Part shown: in pieces, positions 7,184 through 15,465 of the stretch
Layout of the letters: each line of letters begins with the position of its first letter
Position numbering within the stretch: position 1 is the stretch's first letter
Notes under the pieces: generated by a model
The model's database searches: none
What the model saw: only the letters and a program-made list of their open reading frames with translations
What the model was told of the DNA's origin: nothing
NCBI GenBank assembly: GCA_030833605.1
Contig: JAURGV010000012.1
Span: 1 to 19,069, forward strand
Direction: 5' to 3'
From: Rhodothermales bacterium
GTDB taxonomy: Bacteria > Bacteroidota > Rhodothermia > Rhodothermales > UBA10348
DNA length: 19,069 nucleotides
Translations under genes and position numbers: made by a program

Positions 7184-8049
7184 TTTCCCTTTTCGACGTC
7201 GTATTCGGTTTGGTTACTCCAATCGAAGAAAGAACCATCATACATGGCTACGTCTAAACCCAACATGCGAGCTACAAAGTAGGATTGCGAAGCTTTCATC
7301 CCGGTACGGCAATACACAATCGTTGGCTTTCCGTCGGCGTCTTTGTACAATTCAACAAGCGCTTCAAGCGGTTTGAATAGCCCATCTTCTTGCAGGTGTG
7401 AAGAAGAATCCAGCCGGGCCGCTCCCGGAATATGACCGCCTCTCGTGATGGTGTTGCCGGGCGTTTCGCCCGAATATTCGCCAGCTGAACGGGCGTCAAT
7501 GAGGTAATGGGAGGATAATTCTTCCTGTACCTGCGAGGCTGTTCGAACTAAGTCAGGATTGAACTGAGCCGTAATAGAGCCCTGAAACACGCTTGGTGAA
7601 GGCCCTGTCCCAATAGGAAAAGCTCCCGATGCCCAGGCGGCGAATCCTCCATCGAGGAGAGCCGCATTCCCGAATCCAATAATATCCAACGTGAAAAACG
7701 CACGGGCTGCCGAGAGCCCATTTCCCGTATCGTATAAAACCACCCGGGATTGATCGGAAACACCAACCTGTTCAAAGGCTGCTACCAACGAATCAACGGC
7801 CGGCAAGTCTCGCTGTGTTGTTTCGGAAGATGGGGCGATTCGATTCAAATCTAAAAACCGTGCTCCCCGAATATGTTGGCTCGTAAATTCGTCCGAACTC
7901 GTTCCCACATGAAGCACGATAACGCTTGGGTCTGACTCGGAAAGTTCAACTGCGCTTACCAAAAAGGTTTTCGCGTTTTGCTGTGCCTGAACTTGAACAG
8001 ACAGCAACATCAATACAATTAGGGGCCAATATTTAAATCGAAGGGTCAT
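7180..8049 (-). CDS. Exported two-domain rhodanese (sulfurtransferase)
   Basis: This 289-residue protein has an N-terminal signal peptide (hydrophobic residues 8-22, VQA then QQNAK) and two rhodanese domains. The first (about 30-150) is inactive-type, with DTGNG where the active loop would be; the second (about 165-285) has the six-residue catalytic loop C247-RTGMK with the persulfide cysteine. It should transfer sulfane sulfur, for example from thiosulfate or 3-mercaptopyruvate, to a thiol acceptor in the periplasm. This arrangement is typical of thiosulfate and mercaptopyruvate sulfurtransferases (SseA/TST type); the loop CRTGMK does not by itself decide the donor. The ATG at 8047-8049 is well placed before the signal peptide. 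Its stop shares a CTAG with FkbM on the other strand. Confidence 0.9.
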   Translation of the reverse strand: MTLRFKYWPLIVLMLLSVQVQAQQNAKTFLVSAVELSESDPSVIVLHVGTSSDEFTSQHIRGARFLDLNRIAPSSETTQRDLPAVDSLVAAFEQVGVSDQSRVVLYDTGNGLSAARAFFTLDIIGFGNAALLDGGFAAWASGAFPIGTGPSPSVFQGSITAQFNPDLVRTASQVQEELSSHYLIDARSAGEYSGETPGNTITRGGHIPGAARLDSSSHLQEDGLFKPLEALVELYKDADGKPTIVYCRTGMKASQSYFVARMLGLDVAMYDGSFFDWSNQTEYDVEKGN

Positions 8050-8063
8050 AATCGATTCGTTTT

Positions 8064-8133
8064 TTCATCAACGTTCATTCTACCTATCGAAACCCTCTGT
8101 CCATCTGTTAGTTGCCCTTTATTCATCAACATT
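8064..8133. repeat. Direct repeat TTCATCAAC(G/A)TT in a divergent intergenic region
   Basis: A 12-base sequence occurs at 8064-8075 and 8122-8133 with one difference, 58 bases apart, between the divergently read rhodanese and DUF2911 genes. The second copy overlaps the probable start of the DUF2911 gene. It could be a regulator site for both genes, or chance in a short AT-richer region. Confidence 0.35.
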
Positions 8134-8754
8134 ATCGGAATCATACGCATCTTTCTTACCCTACTTTTATTCGGCCTTTGCCTAACCATTCGGCCTGTTC
8201 TTGCCCAGGAACGCCCATCTTCCCCTCGTGGTGAAGTATCGACACAAGTTGGCGGTTCGTTTGTGGAAGGATCGTATACCGGTGGGAGCTGGATTGTTGT
8301 CGTTTATAGTCGCCCCATTTTGCGAGGTCGCACCAATATTTTCGGATCGGGTGCTAACTACGGTAAAGATTTGTACGCTGGAGCTCCCGTGTGGCGCGTA
8401 GGAGCCAACAAGTCTACTCGCTTCATGACCGAAACGGACCTCCAATTTGGTTCATCGGTCCTAAAAGCAGGCGAATATTCTCTGTTTGTCGAGTTTGAAA
8501 ACGGCGAATGGACGCTCATTTTTTCAACTTACGGAGCCAAATCTAGCGGCCGCGCACCAGAAGAAGGACTATGGGGCTCGTATGAGTACACACCTGAAAA
8601 AGATGCCCTACGTGTTAAAATGATGCTTTCCCGCCTCGAAATGAGCATCGATCAGTTCACCATTGCCTTCATGAACATGACGCAGCAAGGTGGCAATCTG
8701 GCGATGATTTGGGAGAACGAACTCGCTATGACCCCATTTACTGTGGCGAAATAG
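8131..8754 (+). CDS. Exported DUF2911 protein with a non-canonical start
   Basis: The frame encodes an exported protein of the DUF2911 family, common in Bacteroidota and relatives and of unknown function. Family landmarks are YSRPILRGRTNIFG, YGKDLY, WRVGANKSTRF, LKAGEYSLFVE, WTLIF, the WGSYEYTPEKDALRV segment and the final QFTIAF. Upstream of the domain the frame continues into a convincing signal peptide (IRIFLTLLLFGLCL, then PVLA and QERP). However, no ATG, GTG or TTG exists in frame before that peptide; the first is GTG at 8263, inside the folded domain. I place the start provisionally at ATT 8131; ATC 8134, ATC 8140 or ATA 8143 are alternatives. A sequencing error or a decayed start would also explain this. 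The stop is six bases before the SUI1 gene, suggesting cotranscription. Confidence 0.75.
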   Translation: MIGIIRIFLTLLLFGLCLTIRPVLAQERPSSPRGEVSTQVGGSFVEGSYTGGSWIVVVYSRPILRGRTNIFGSGANYGKDLYAGAPVWRVGANKSTRFMTETDLQFGSSVLKAGEYSLFVEFENGEWTLIFSTYGAKSSGRAPEEGLWGSYEYTPEKDALRVKMMLSRLEMSIDQFTIAFMNMTQQGGNLAMIWENELAMTPFTVAK

Positions 8755-8760
8755 TCGAAT

Positions 8761-9018
8761 ATGTCGTCCTATCCCAACGATGGAATTGTTCGCGTAGGTC
8801 GCGAAACCAAAGGCCGTCGCGGTAGTGGCGTGACCGTAGTGTTCGGTTTGCCCGGAAGCGAAGACGCGCTTAAAAAGATCGCTTCTCAACTCAAGGCGCA
8901 GTGCGGCGTTGGCGGCACGGTGAAAAATCGCGTGGTGGAAATTCAAGGAGACCAGCGGGATCGCTTAGTCAAAATCCTAACCGACGCAGGGTACAACGTC
9001 AAAAAGAGCGGCGGGTGA
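8761..9018 (+). CDS. yciH: SUI1/YciH-like translation initiation factor homologue
   Basis: The 85-residue product matches the eIF1/SUI1 fold: basic KGRRGSGVTVVFGLPG (17-32), then helix LKKIASQLKAQCGVGGTV (37-54) and the end EIQGDQRDRLVKILTDAGY. In archaea and eukaryotes the fold acts in start-codon choice; bacterial YciH proteins are non-essential and thought to check initiation fidelity or act under stress. It is a little shorter at the N terminus than E. coli YciH. The gene follows DUF2911 by six bases. A weak hairpin, GACC/GGTC at 9017-9028 followed by a T-run at about 9033-9037, overlaps its end and may serve as terminator. Confidence 0.88.
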   Translation: MSSYPNDGIVRVGRETKGRRGSGVTVVFGLPGSEDALKKIASQLKAQCGVGGTVKNRVVEIQGDQRDRLVKILTDAGYNVKKSGG

Positions 9019-9027
9019 CCACTCGGT

Positions 9028-9372
9028 CTAGTCTTTTTGCTCCTGATCGGGCTTTCGAAGGTGTTTTTCTATTCGGGTCAGTAGTAAGCATACCCATGAA
9101 AAGCAAACGAGGAGCACGCCATAACCTCCCAGCACCAGCAAAGGAATGGCTTCAAAAATAGAAATTCCTAGCGGTTTGTCGAGCATCAACTCCAACGGAA
9201 CGGATGCTAAGGCCAAAATCATGGCCAGAACGGCAAATCCGATGATAAGCCATCCAATCGCAAGCATCCCAGTGATTAGGCGGTCGAAAGCGGATTCGGA
9301 CCGAATCAAACCCAAAGCACGCGACGAAAAGCGAGCCCAATCCAGCGGCTCGGGAGTTTTTTCTGGTTCCAT
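9028..9372 (-). CDS. Small hypothetical membrane protein, two helices
   Basis: I do not recognise this 114-residue protein. It has a hydrophilic N terminus (about 1-30), a long hydrophobic segment at about 33-62, a second at about 72-98, and a charged C-terminal tail rich in Lys, Arg and Glu. It would sit in the inner membrane. It converges on the SUI1 gene (nine bases between stops) and is divergent from the transporter at 9485. The ATG at 9370-9372 is preceded by the shared 112-base intergenic region. The opposite-strand frame is much less protein-like, which supports this reading. Confidence 0.6.
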   Translation of the reverse strand: MEPEKTPEPLDWARFSSRALGLIRSESAFDRLITGMLAIGWLIIGFAVLAMILALASVPLELMLDKPLGISIFEAIPLLVLGGYGVLLVCFSWVCLLLTRIEKHLRKPDQEQKD

Positions 9373-9395
9373 CGTTTAAAATGATTGAGAGTTCG

Positions 9396-9407
9396 GTTCT
9401 ATAGAAC
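9396..9407. promoter_or_regulatory. 12-base perfect palindrome in a divergent promoter region
   Basis: GTTCTATAGAAC is a perfect inverted repeat, flanked by two copies of TTCGGTT (9392-9398 and 9412-9418). It lies in the 112-base region between the divergent small membrane protein gene and the transporter gene, 24 bases before the former's ATG. Its position fits an operator for a dimeric regulator. The regulator is unknown. Confidence 0.4.
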
Positions 9408-9484
9408 GATATTCGGTTGGCCATTACAATAAACGGATTTGTAGTGGTCTTTCAGATACCTCCCAACCCGGACCAAAAATTTAG

Positions 9485-10993
9485 ATGACGAACCCCATCG
9501 ACGGCAGTGTTACCCAACGATTTACGTCCCGTTGGGGATTCTTTTTAAGCGTTTTAGGTATTGCCGTTGGAACGGGAAACATATGGCGTTTCCCCCGAAT
9601 TGCTGCCCAAAATGGTGGAGATGATGGCGCTGGAGCTTTTCTAGTGGCCTGGTTGGTGTTCCTTTTTGCTTGGAGCATCCCTCTTATTATGATCGAATAC
9701 GTGTGGGGGCGTCGTAGTCGTGAAGGGGTTGTTGGCACGTTTATTAAAGAAGGCGGCCCTCGCTTTGCGTGGATGGGCGCTTTTGTGGCATTTGTCGCCA
9801 CGGCCATCACCTTTTTCTATTCGGTTGTGGTGGGTTGGTGTATTTACTACCTGATTCAAACCATCGTTTCTCCGCTGCCCATGTCGACAGAAGCAGCTAT
9901 GACCACTTGGAATGAATACCAATCAGGTGGATGGCCCCTGCTATTTCATGCGCTAGCGATGGGATTGGGAGGCCTGGCCATTACGAAAGGTGTTTCTTCC
10001 ATTGAGCGAGTGAACAAAATTCTCGTCCCTACCCTATTAACCATTGTTTTGATTTCCACGATAAGGGCGCTCATGCTTCCCGGTGCTTGGGAGGGCGTTT
10101 CATACTTGTTCACGCCGAACTGGAGTCAGTTAGCTACACCTAAGATTTGGATTGAAGCGCTTACCCAAAATGCGTGGGATACGGGAGCGGGTTGGGGTCT
10201 ATTCTTGACGTACGCCGCTTACATGAGCCACAAACATAACGTGGTCAAAAGCGCTGTGGCGACGGCTGTCGGAAACAACGTGGTATCGCTAATGGCTGCA
10301 CTGATGGTGTTTTCGACCGTTTTTGCCATCCTTCAGACCGATATGGGGATGACCAAACCCGAAGTACTTGAAGTGATGCGGAATAGCGGCCCGGCTTCAA
10401 CCGGCCTTACGTTCATTTGGATGCCGCAATTGTTTGCGCGCATGTTTTTGGGCAATCCATTGGCCATTTTATTCTTCCTGGGACTAACCTTTGCCGGCTT
10501 CTCTTCGCTGATCGCCCAACTGGAATTACCTACCCGCGTGTTTATTGACGCTGGATTGTCCCGCAAGAAAGCCATTTTAATGGTGATTGGCGTCAGTTAT
10601 TTATTGGGCATTCCATCGGCAATGAACCTCAATATTCTGAGCAATCAGGACTTTGTTTGGGGCGTCGCGCTCATGATTTCTGGCGCCTTTGTGTCCTTCA
10701 TCGTGATACGAAATGGTGTAGATAAAATGCGCGATGAACACTTATCGGGCCAAGACGGTGACTGGACGGTCTCTAAGGCCTGGGTGATTATCGTCAAATA
10801 CTTCATCCCGGTGGCAGCCGTAACCCTACTAGCGTGGTGGCTGTCGTTGTCCATTACCGATCGCTGGTACGACCCGTTTCAAACCGACAGTCTAATGACG
10901 GTTCTGTTGCAATGGGCCTTGATGATCGGTCTGTTTTTCATCCTCAACAAATGGATTGTTGGACGAATGAAAGGGTCCGGCCAGGTCGACTAA
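9485..10993 (+). CDS. Sodium-dependent transporter, NSS/SNF family
   Basis: The 502-residue inner-membrane protein belongs to the neurotransmitter:sodium symporter family, which takes up amino acids or related solutes with Na+. The N-terminal signature is clear: WGFFLSVLGIAVGTGNIWRFPR (17-38) contains the unwound part of helix 1 that binds Na+ and substrate, followed by NGG (43-45). About twelve hydrophobic helices are visible, with the helix-8 segment PTRVFIDAGLSRKKA typical of bacterial members. The substrate cannot be assigned; LeuT- and MhsT-type amino-acid uptake are the closest models. The ATG at 9485-9487 gives a normal short N terminus. Neighbours give no further clue. A hairpin spans its stop codon. 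Confidence 0.92.
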   Translation: MTNPIDGSVTQRFTSRWGFFLSVLGIAVGTGNIWRFPRIAAQNGGDDGAGAFLVAWLVFLFAWSIPLIMIEYVWGRRSREGVVGTFIKEGGPRFAWMGAFVAFVATAITFFYSVVVGWCIYYLIQTIVSPLPMSTEAAMTTWNEYQSGGWPLLFHALAMGLGGLAITKGVSSIERVNKILVPTLLTIVLISTIRALMLPGAWEGVSYLFTPNWSQLATPKIWIEALTQNAWDTGAGWGLFLTYAAYMSHKHNVVKSAVATAVGNNVVSLMAALMVFSTVFAILQTDMGMTKPEVLEVMRNSGPASTGLTFIWMPQLFARMFLGNPLAILFFLGLTFAGFSSLIAQLELPTRVFIDAGLSRKKAILMVIGVSYLLGIPSAMNLNILSNQDFVWGVALMISGAFVSFIVIRNGVDKMRDEHLSGQDGDWTVSKAWVIIVKYFIPVAAVTLLAWWLSLSITDRWYDPFQTDSLMTVLLQWALMIGLFFILNKWIVGRMKGSGQVD

Positions 10994-11003
10994 TAGCGAC
11001 CTG
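10982..11003. terminator. Hairpin between convergent genes
   Basis: CAGGTCG (10982-10988) pairs perfectly with CGACCTG (10997-11003) around an 8-base loop that includes the transporter's TAA stop. Downstream is ACCGGTTTCCTT, only a weak T-tract. It lies between the convergent transporter and rhlE genes, so it may end the plus-strand transcript. Confidence 0.45.
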
Positions 11004-11027
11004 ACCGGTTTCCTTAAAGCGACAATT

Positions 11028-12350
11028 CTATCGACGGCGTCTGCGGCCGTTGGAGCTTCCAGAGGAACTACGTCCACCGGCTGCGGATGTACTGCGACCA
11101 CGACCCTGACCACCACCTCGTCCACTGCGTGACTTAGGTTTGATCCCACTTTTACCCGGCGTCGCATGTATCAATGCAATGCGATCGTCGTGGAAGGCAT
11201 GCCCGATGTCTGCGGGGACTTTTTGGCGAATGATCTTCTCAATCTCTTTGAGGTAGTCTACTTCATCCGCATCACAAAACGAGTACGCCATTCCTTCAGC
11301 GCCGGCTCGTGCCGTGCGACCGATGCGATGAACGTAACTTTCCGGTTCGTTGGGTATGTCGAAATTAACTACGTGCGATACGTCGTCGACGTCGATGCCC
11401 CGGGAAGCGATATCGGTTGCAACCAAAACGCGAACGTTGCCATCACGAAAACCTTCTAACGCACGTTGGCGTGCAGATTGGGACTTATTGCCGTGAATAG
11501 CATCCGCTTCAATACCGCACTGACCCAGCGATTTTGCTACCTTGTTCGCACCGTGTTTGGTGCGGGTAAACACAATAGCGCGATCCATTAGTGGGTCGTC
11601 AAATAGGTCGGTCAACAATTGTTGTTTGTTGGCGCGTTGGACGAACATAACCCGTTGTTCAACTCGGTCCGCCGTAGTAGCAGCCGGTTTGATTTCAATG
11701 CGTTCGTAATCGTAGAGGATGTCCTCGGCGAATTTCACAATCGCATCGGGCATGGTCGCCGAAAACAGCAAGGTTTGCCTACGACTAGGCAGTTTCTTGA
11801 CGATTTTCCGCACATCGTGAATGAAGCCCATGTCCAGCATGCGGTCAGCTTCATCCAGTACAAAAACTTCGACCTGGTCCAAGCGAATGTGACCTTGGTT
11901 CATCAAGTCCAACAAACGGCCTGGCGTGGCTACGAGTGTATCGACACCGCGGCGCATTTTGGAAACCTGAGGAGCTTGCCCAACACCACCAAAAATAACG
12001 GCGTGTTTGTGGTCGAGGTGTTTGCCGTACGTATCAAGGGAAACCCCGATCTGGATCGCCAACTCCCGGGTAGGAGTTAAAATCAGTGCACGCGTTGTGT
12101 TAGGAACGAGGTGTTTTAGCGATGCATCAAGACGCTGAAGAATTGGAAGCGTAAATGCTGCCGTTTTTCCAGTTCCTGTTTGCGCGACACCTAAAATGTC
12201 GATACCACGAATAGCTAAAGGAATGGCCGAAGCCTGAATAGGAGTTGGTGTCGTATAGCCTTCTGCTTTTACGGCACGATTCAAGGGCTCAATGAGTCCT
12301 AGATCAGAAAAATGGTTCAAGTATAAAAAGGGAAATAGGGGGTGCCCCAT
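11028..12350 (-). CDS. rhlE: DEAD-box RNA helicase, RhlE type
   Basis: The 440-residue cytosolic protein has all DEAD-box helicase motifs: Q motif (GYTTPTPIQ), motif I AQTGTGKT, Ia PTRELAIQ, Ib TPGR, II DEAD, III SAT, IV IVFTRTK, V ATDIASRGIDV and VI HRIGRTARAG. The C terminus is an RG/RS-rich basic tail (about 395-440) ending in five arginines, typical of the RhlE subfamily and likely to bind RNA. Such enzymes act in ribosome assembly and RNA decay, often at low temperature. I use the ATG at 12348-12350; a TTG at 12318-12320 directly before NHFSDLGL, where most RhlE proteins begin, is a real alternative, and a GTG at 12425 gives an unlikely 25-residue extension. The ATG is followed by GGGGCACCCC, a tight inverted repeat. 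Confidence 0.92.
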   Translation of the reverse strand: MGHPLFPFLYLNHFSDLGLIEPLNRAVKAEGYTTPTPIQASAIPLAIRGIDILGVAQTGTGKTAAFTLPILQRLDASLKHLVPNTTRALILTPTRELAIQIGVSLDTYGKHLDHKHAVIFGGVGQAPQVSKMRRGVDTLVATPGRLLDLMNQGHIRLDQVEVFVLDEADRMLDMGFIHDVRKIVKKLPSRRQTLLFSATMPDAIVKFAEDILYDYERIEIKPAATTADRVEQRVMFVQRANKQQLLTDLFDDPLMDRAIVFTRTKHGANKVAKSLGQCGIEADAIHGNKSQSARQRALEGFRDGNVRVLVATDIASRGIDVDDVSHVVNFDIPNEPESYVHRIGRTARAGAEGMAYSFCDADEVDYLKEIEKIIRQKVPADIGHAFHDDRIALIHATPGKSGIKPKSRSGRGGGQGRGRSTSAAGGRSSSGSSNGRRRRR

Positions 12351-12652
12351 AAATCCAATCGACAAAACACGGTTAGGTGTGTGGGAGCCGGATGGAGGGC
12401 GTAAGGATCCGTGGGGACGCGCCACCTACGGAAATAGAAGAAAAGCTTGCTCAGGATGTGACATTCAAGGGTTGCAGCTTGTTTTTACTGCCTTAAGAAT
12501 GCCTGCGCGTGATCGCTGAGGACTGTCTGGAATTTAATCCAGCGTATTAGAATGAAGGAATCAATGTATTGTTCCGACTACTAACGTTATCGACCGGTAA
12601 TCGGGATTCTGAAGAAGGGGCAATCTACACGTCGGTTTGAAAAAACGGCGAC
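12351..12652. other. 302-base intergenic region, probable leader/promoter of rhlE
   Basis: No convincing coding frame or structured RNA is visible here. It separates the ygjP stop from the rhlE start on the same strand. It holds an inverted repeat CTGGA/TCCAG (12527-12542) and, directly after the ygjP stop on the minus strand, a run of six T without a clear stem. Its length would allow a long 5' leader, as is known for cold-induced helicases, but no promoter matches well. Confidence 0.35.
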
Positions 12653-13372
12653 CTAATCAATACGGCGTTTCGACGAGGGCAGATTAAGAACGGCCTGTAT
12701 TTCGCGCCAATCCGGCATGAATCGATCCAGGATGGCTTTAAATCTCGCATTATGAGATCGTTCCAACAAGTGGGCAAGTTCATGCACCACAACGTATTCC
12801 AGGCATTCGGGCGCATGCCTAGCCAATTCAGAATTAAATCGAATGCTTCTAGACTTGGGCGTGCAACTGCCCCATCGAGTTGTCATTTTGCGAACAGAAA
12901 AGCGCTCGACGCGGACCCTCATAGGCTTTTCCCATTTCGAAATGAGGTCAGGTAGAACCTGCGCAACTTCGCGCTTCAGCCATCGATCCAGCACCTTGTC
13001 CATGTCTTCCCGGGATGCACCGACCGGTACATTTAGGAGAAGAGTGTGACCTTTCAGTACAACGGTGGGCCGCTTTTTGGTTTCTGTAACCAGCAACTCC
13101 ACCTCCTCGCCCCAAATAAATAACCGTTCCCCGGAGGCGTACGGCAATAGAGGGGCTGGCGCTCGAGACAGTATATCTGCTCGGTGACGCTCGATCCAAT
13201 CCATATGGGTCGAGATAAACGCTTCCACCGCTTTCAAGCTCATTCGCAGCGGTGCGGACACGCGAACTTCCGCCAAAGGAGGACGAATCGTAAGACGCAA
13301 TTTCTTAATCCTTTTGAAGGTTACCACAACCTGCAACTCCTCACCTTGGAGGATTACTTTGCGGCCCTTCAT
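12653..13372 (-). CDS. YgjP-like zinc metallopeptidase (DUF45/M48-like)
   Basis: The 239-residue cytosolic protein matches the YgjP/DUF45 family of predicted zinc peptidases related to SprT. The zinc site is visible as HELAH (H197, E198, H201) with a third ligand at H207, in HELAHLLERSHNARF, preceded by the family motif MTTRWGSC near 163-170. The N-terminal half is a beta-rich domain with no known role. E. coli YgjP has no settled function; relatives are often linked to restriction or DNA repair contexts, but here the neighbour is deaD: its ATG (13370-13372) lies four bases after the deaD stop, so the two are probably cotranscribed. Confidence 0.88.
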   Translation of the reverse strand: MKGRKVILQGEELQVVVTFKRIKKLRLTIRPPLAEVRVSAPLRMSLKAVEAFISTHMDWIERHRADILSRAPAPLLPYASGERLFIWGEEVELLVTETKKRPTVVLKGHTLLLNVPVGASREDMDKVLDRWLKREVAQVLPDLISKWEKPMRVRVERFSVRKMTTRWGSCTPKSRSIRFNSELARHAPECLEYVVVHELAHLLERSHNARFKAILDRFMPDWREIQAVLNLPSSKRRID

Positions 13373-13376
13373 GCGT

Positions 13377-15335
13377 CTACTTCTCCTTTTTCTTTTTCTT
13401 TTTGATCGGGCTTGTGCCGCCTTTTTTGGCCTTCGCTCTAGCCTTCGTTTCTCCTCTAGGTTGCTCTAATGGAGCAATATCGAGCTGTTTTCCACACACC
13501 CAAACCTTTTTGAGCTCCAAAAGCACCTCAAAAGGCATGCCTTTAGGAAGATCCACGTAGGTGAACTCATTTTGGATATCGATGTGGCCAATGTACTGGG
13601 AATCGAGGCCTGCTTCGTTTGCGATAGCACCGACAATGTTTCCAGGTTTCACATCGTGGTCGTACCCGACTTCAATGCGGTACCGTTCCATACCACGACC
13701 TACAGCTCCACCAGAGCGACGAGCGCCTTTTTTGGAATCGTCGCCTCCGCGGTTTGAATCGCGGTTTGAATCGCGTCCAGGCCCGGAATCGTCAGAACGA
13801 GAACGGCGACCGCCATCTCTTCCACCATCACGATTTCGGCTAGAGCCACGACCTGAGTCACCGCGCTCGGAGTCGCGCCCTCCTCGATCTTTTCTAGTGG
13901 CAGCTCTTTTCTCTTTCGCCATCGTCAAATCGCGATCACCTAATGCCATTTTGGCCAAGGCAGCTGCGATTTCTAGCGGCGGAATATTGTGTTCCTGCTG
14001 ATATGCTTCCAAAAGGCCTTGCATAAACTCCAGCTCGCCGGCTCCAATGGTATCGGAAATGGCTTGTTTGAAGTCGGCGATGCGTTTATTGCTCACCATT
14101 TCAACCGTAGGCAACTCAAGCGGCTCAATTTTTTGTCGGGTCGCTTTTTCAATGGCGCCTAGCATCCTTCGTTCGCGAGGAGCTACAAAAAGAATGGCAT
14201 CGCCTTCTCGGCCTGCTCTACCTGTACGTCCAATGCGGTGAATGTATGCTTCTGTGCCGTGCGGGATATCGTAATTAATAACGTGAGAAATACGCTCTAC
14301 GTCCAGTCCGCGGGCCGCAACATCGGTCGCAATCAGGACATCCAACGACCCCCTTTTCAACCGATCAATCATTTGCTCGCGTTGGCTTTGCGCCATGTCA
14401 CCATTCAGCGGTGCACATGCGTACCCACGAGCTTCTAACTTTTCGGCCAGTTCAACCGTTGCCACGCGGGTTCGAACAAAAATGAGCAAGGCGTCAAACG
14501 GCTCAACTTCCAGAATGCGGGTCAAAGCATCCAGCTTGTGCAGCCCACTTACTTGCCAATAACGCTGGCGAATGGTGGCCGCTGTAGCCGTTTTGGTTTC
14601 AATAGATATTTCCTGCGGGTCCTGAAGATATTTCCGCGCAATATGCTGAATCTCTCTCGGCATCGTAGCAGAAAACAAGGCCAACTGCCTGGTCGGCGGC
14701 GTTTGATCCAAAATCCACTCTACGTCGTCAATAAAGCCCATACGTAGCATTTCATCGGCTTCATCCAGAACCAGTGCCTGCAAGTTGTCCAATTTCAACG
14801 TGCCTTTGCGCATGTGGTCCATCACGCGTCCGGGCGTACCAACAACGGCATGCACACCCCGGCGAAGTTGGCGCAATTGCCCACCATATTCCTGGCCCCC
14901 GTAAATCGGTAGCACATGAAAACCTTTCATGTGACTCGCGTATCGTTGAAATGCCTCAGAAACCTGAATTGCCAGCTCTCTCGTGGGAGCCAGAACCATA
15001 ATTTGGACATTATGCTGGCTCAGATCCAGGCGGGACAAAAGCGGCAAAGCAAAAGCGGCCGTTTTCCCGGTACCGGTTGGTGCACGTCCCAAAATGTCGA
15101 GCCCTTCCAACAAATGAGGAATGGCCCGCGCTTGAATCGGGGAAGGAGACTCGTATCCGATTTCCTGAATAGCGGACTTTAGCTGAGGAATCAGATTGAA
15201 ATCACTGAACAATACGTTCGACGTGATTGAGCTAATATTATCGGCCGTACGGGTGTCGCTAGCGGCGTCCGGTTTATCGGCAGCATCCGAAGTTTGTGCA
15301 ACTTCAGATTTTTTGGAGGCTTTTTTATTGGTCAT
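13377..15335 (-). CDS. deaD: DEAD-box RNA helicase with DbpA RNA-binding domain (DeaD/CsdA type)
   Basis: The 652-residue protein has an acidic/Ala-rich N-terminal extension (1-40), the two RecA-like helicase domains (about 43-400: PTRELAIQV, TPGR, DEAD, SAT, ATDVAARGLDV, HRIGRTGRAG), a helical dimerisation-like region (about 400-475), an RG/RD/SR-rich disordered linker (about 480-545), a DbpA-type RRM fold (about 551-623) and a lysine-rich tail. This order is that of DeaD/CsdA, which remodels structured RNA in 50S ribosome assembly and cold-adapted mRNA turnover. Motif I reads APTGTGKT, with Pro where nearly all relatives have Gln. A 12-base tandem duplication (13748-13771) lies in the linker. 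The minus strand has TATACT at 15343-15348, seven bases before the ATG, so a very short or absent leader is possible. Confidence 0.94.
   Translation of the reverse strand: MTNKKASKKSEVAQTSDAADKPDAASDTRTADNISSITSNVLFSDFNLIPQLKSAIQEIGYESPSPIQARAIPHLLEGLDILGRAPTGTGKTAAFALPLLSRLDLSQHNVQIMVLAPTRELAIQVSEAFQRYASHMKGFHVLPIYGGQEYGGQLRQLRRGVHAVVGTPGRVMDHMRKGTLKLDNLQALVLDEADEMLRMGFIDDVEWILDQTPPTRQLALFSATMPREIQHIARKYLQDPQEISIETKTATAATIRQRYWQVSGLHKLDALTRILEVEPFDALLIFVRTRVATVELAEKLEARGYACAPLNGDMAQSQREQMIDRLKRGSLDVLIATDVAARGLDVERISHVINYDIPHGTEAYIHRIGRTGRAGREGDAILFVAPRERRMLGAIEKATRQKIEPLELPTVEMVSNKRIADFKQAISDTIGAGELEFMQGLLEAYQQEHNIPPLEIAAALAKMALGDRDLTMAKEKRAATRKDRGGRDSERGDSGRGSSRNRDGGRDGGRRSRSDDSGPGRDSNRDSNRGGDDSKKGARRSGGAVGRGMERYRIEVGYDHDVKPGNIVGAIANEAGLDSQYIGHIDIQNEFTYVDLPKGMPFEVLLELKKVWVCGKQLDIAPLEQPRGETKARAKAKKGGTSPIKKKKKKEK
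13748..13771 (-). repeat. 12-base tandem duplication in the deaD linker
   Basis: Two perfect copies of CGCGGTTTGAAT (plus strand) at 13748-13759 and 13760-13771 encode the repeated Arg-Asp-Ser-Asn units of the disordered linker. In-frame, so copy change would alter only linker length. Confidence 0.8.
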
Positions 15336-15465
15336 AACCAGTAGTATACCGCCTTAAACGGATATTAGTACCACGTAAGAAAAGAAGAATGTGCAGAAAA
15401 AAGACCCTTTAAGGCACTTCCCCCCAAACCGCCAAACTGAATTTATGCCGGTTTTCTACAAATGT

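Noticed and set aside
8263..8754. GTG at 8263 as the start of the DUF2911 protein
   Set aside because: It would cut into the domain and drop a well-formed in-frame signal peptide directly upstream.
11619..12080. 153-codon open frame opposite rhlE
   Set aside because: It mirrors conserved helicase motifs on the other strand and has no recognisable domain.
13561..14001. 146-codon open frame opposite deaD, rich in Pro, Arg, Ser and Glu
   Set aside because: It is the antisense reading of the repetitive RG/RD linker and RRM region; composition reflects the real gene on the minus strand.
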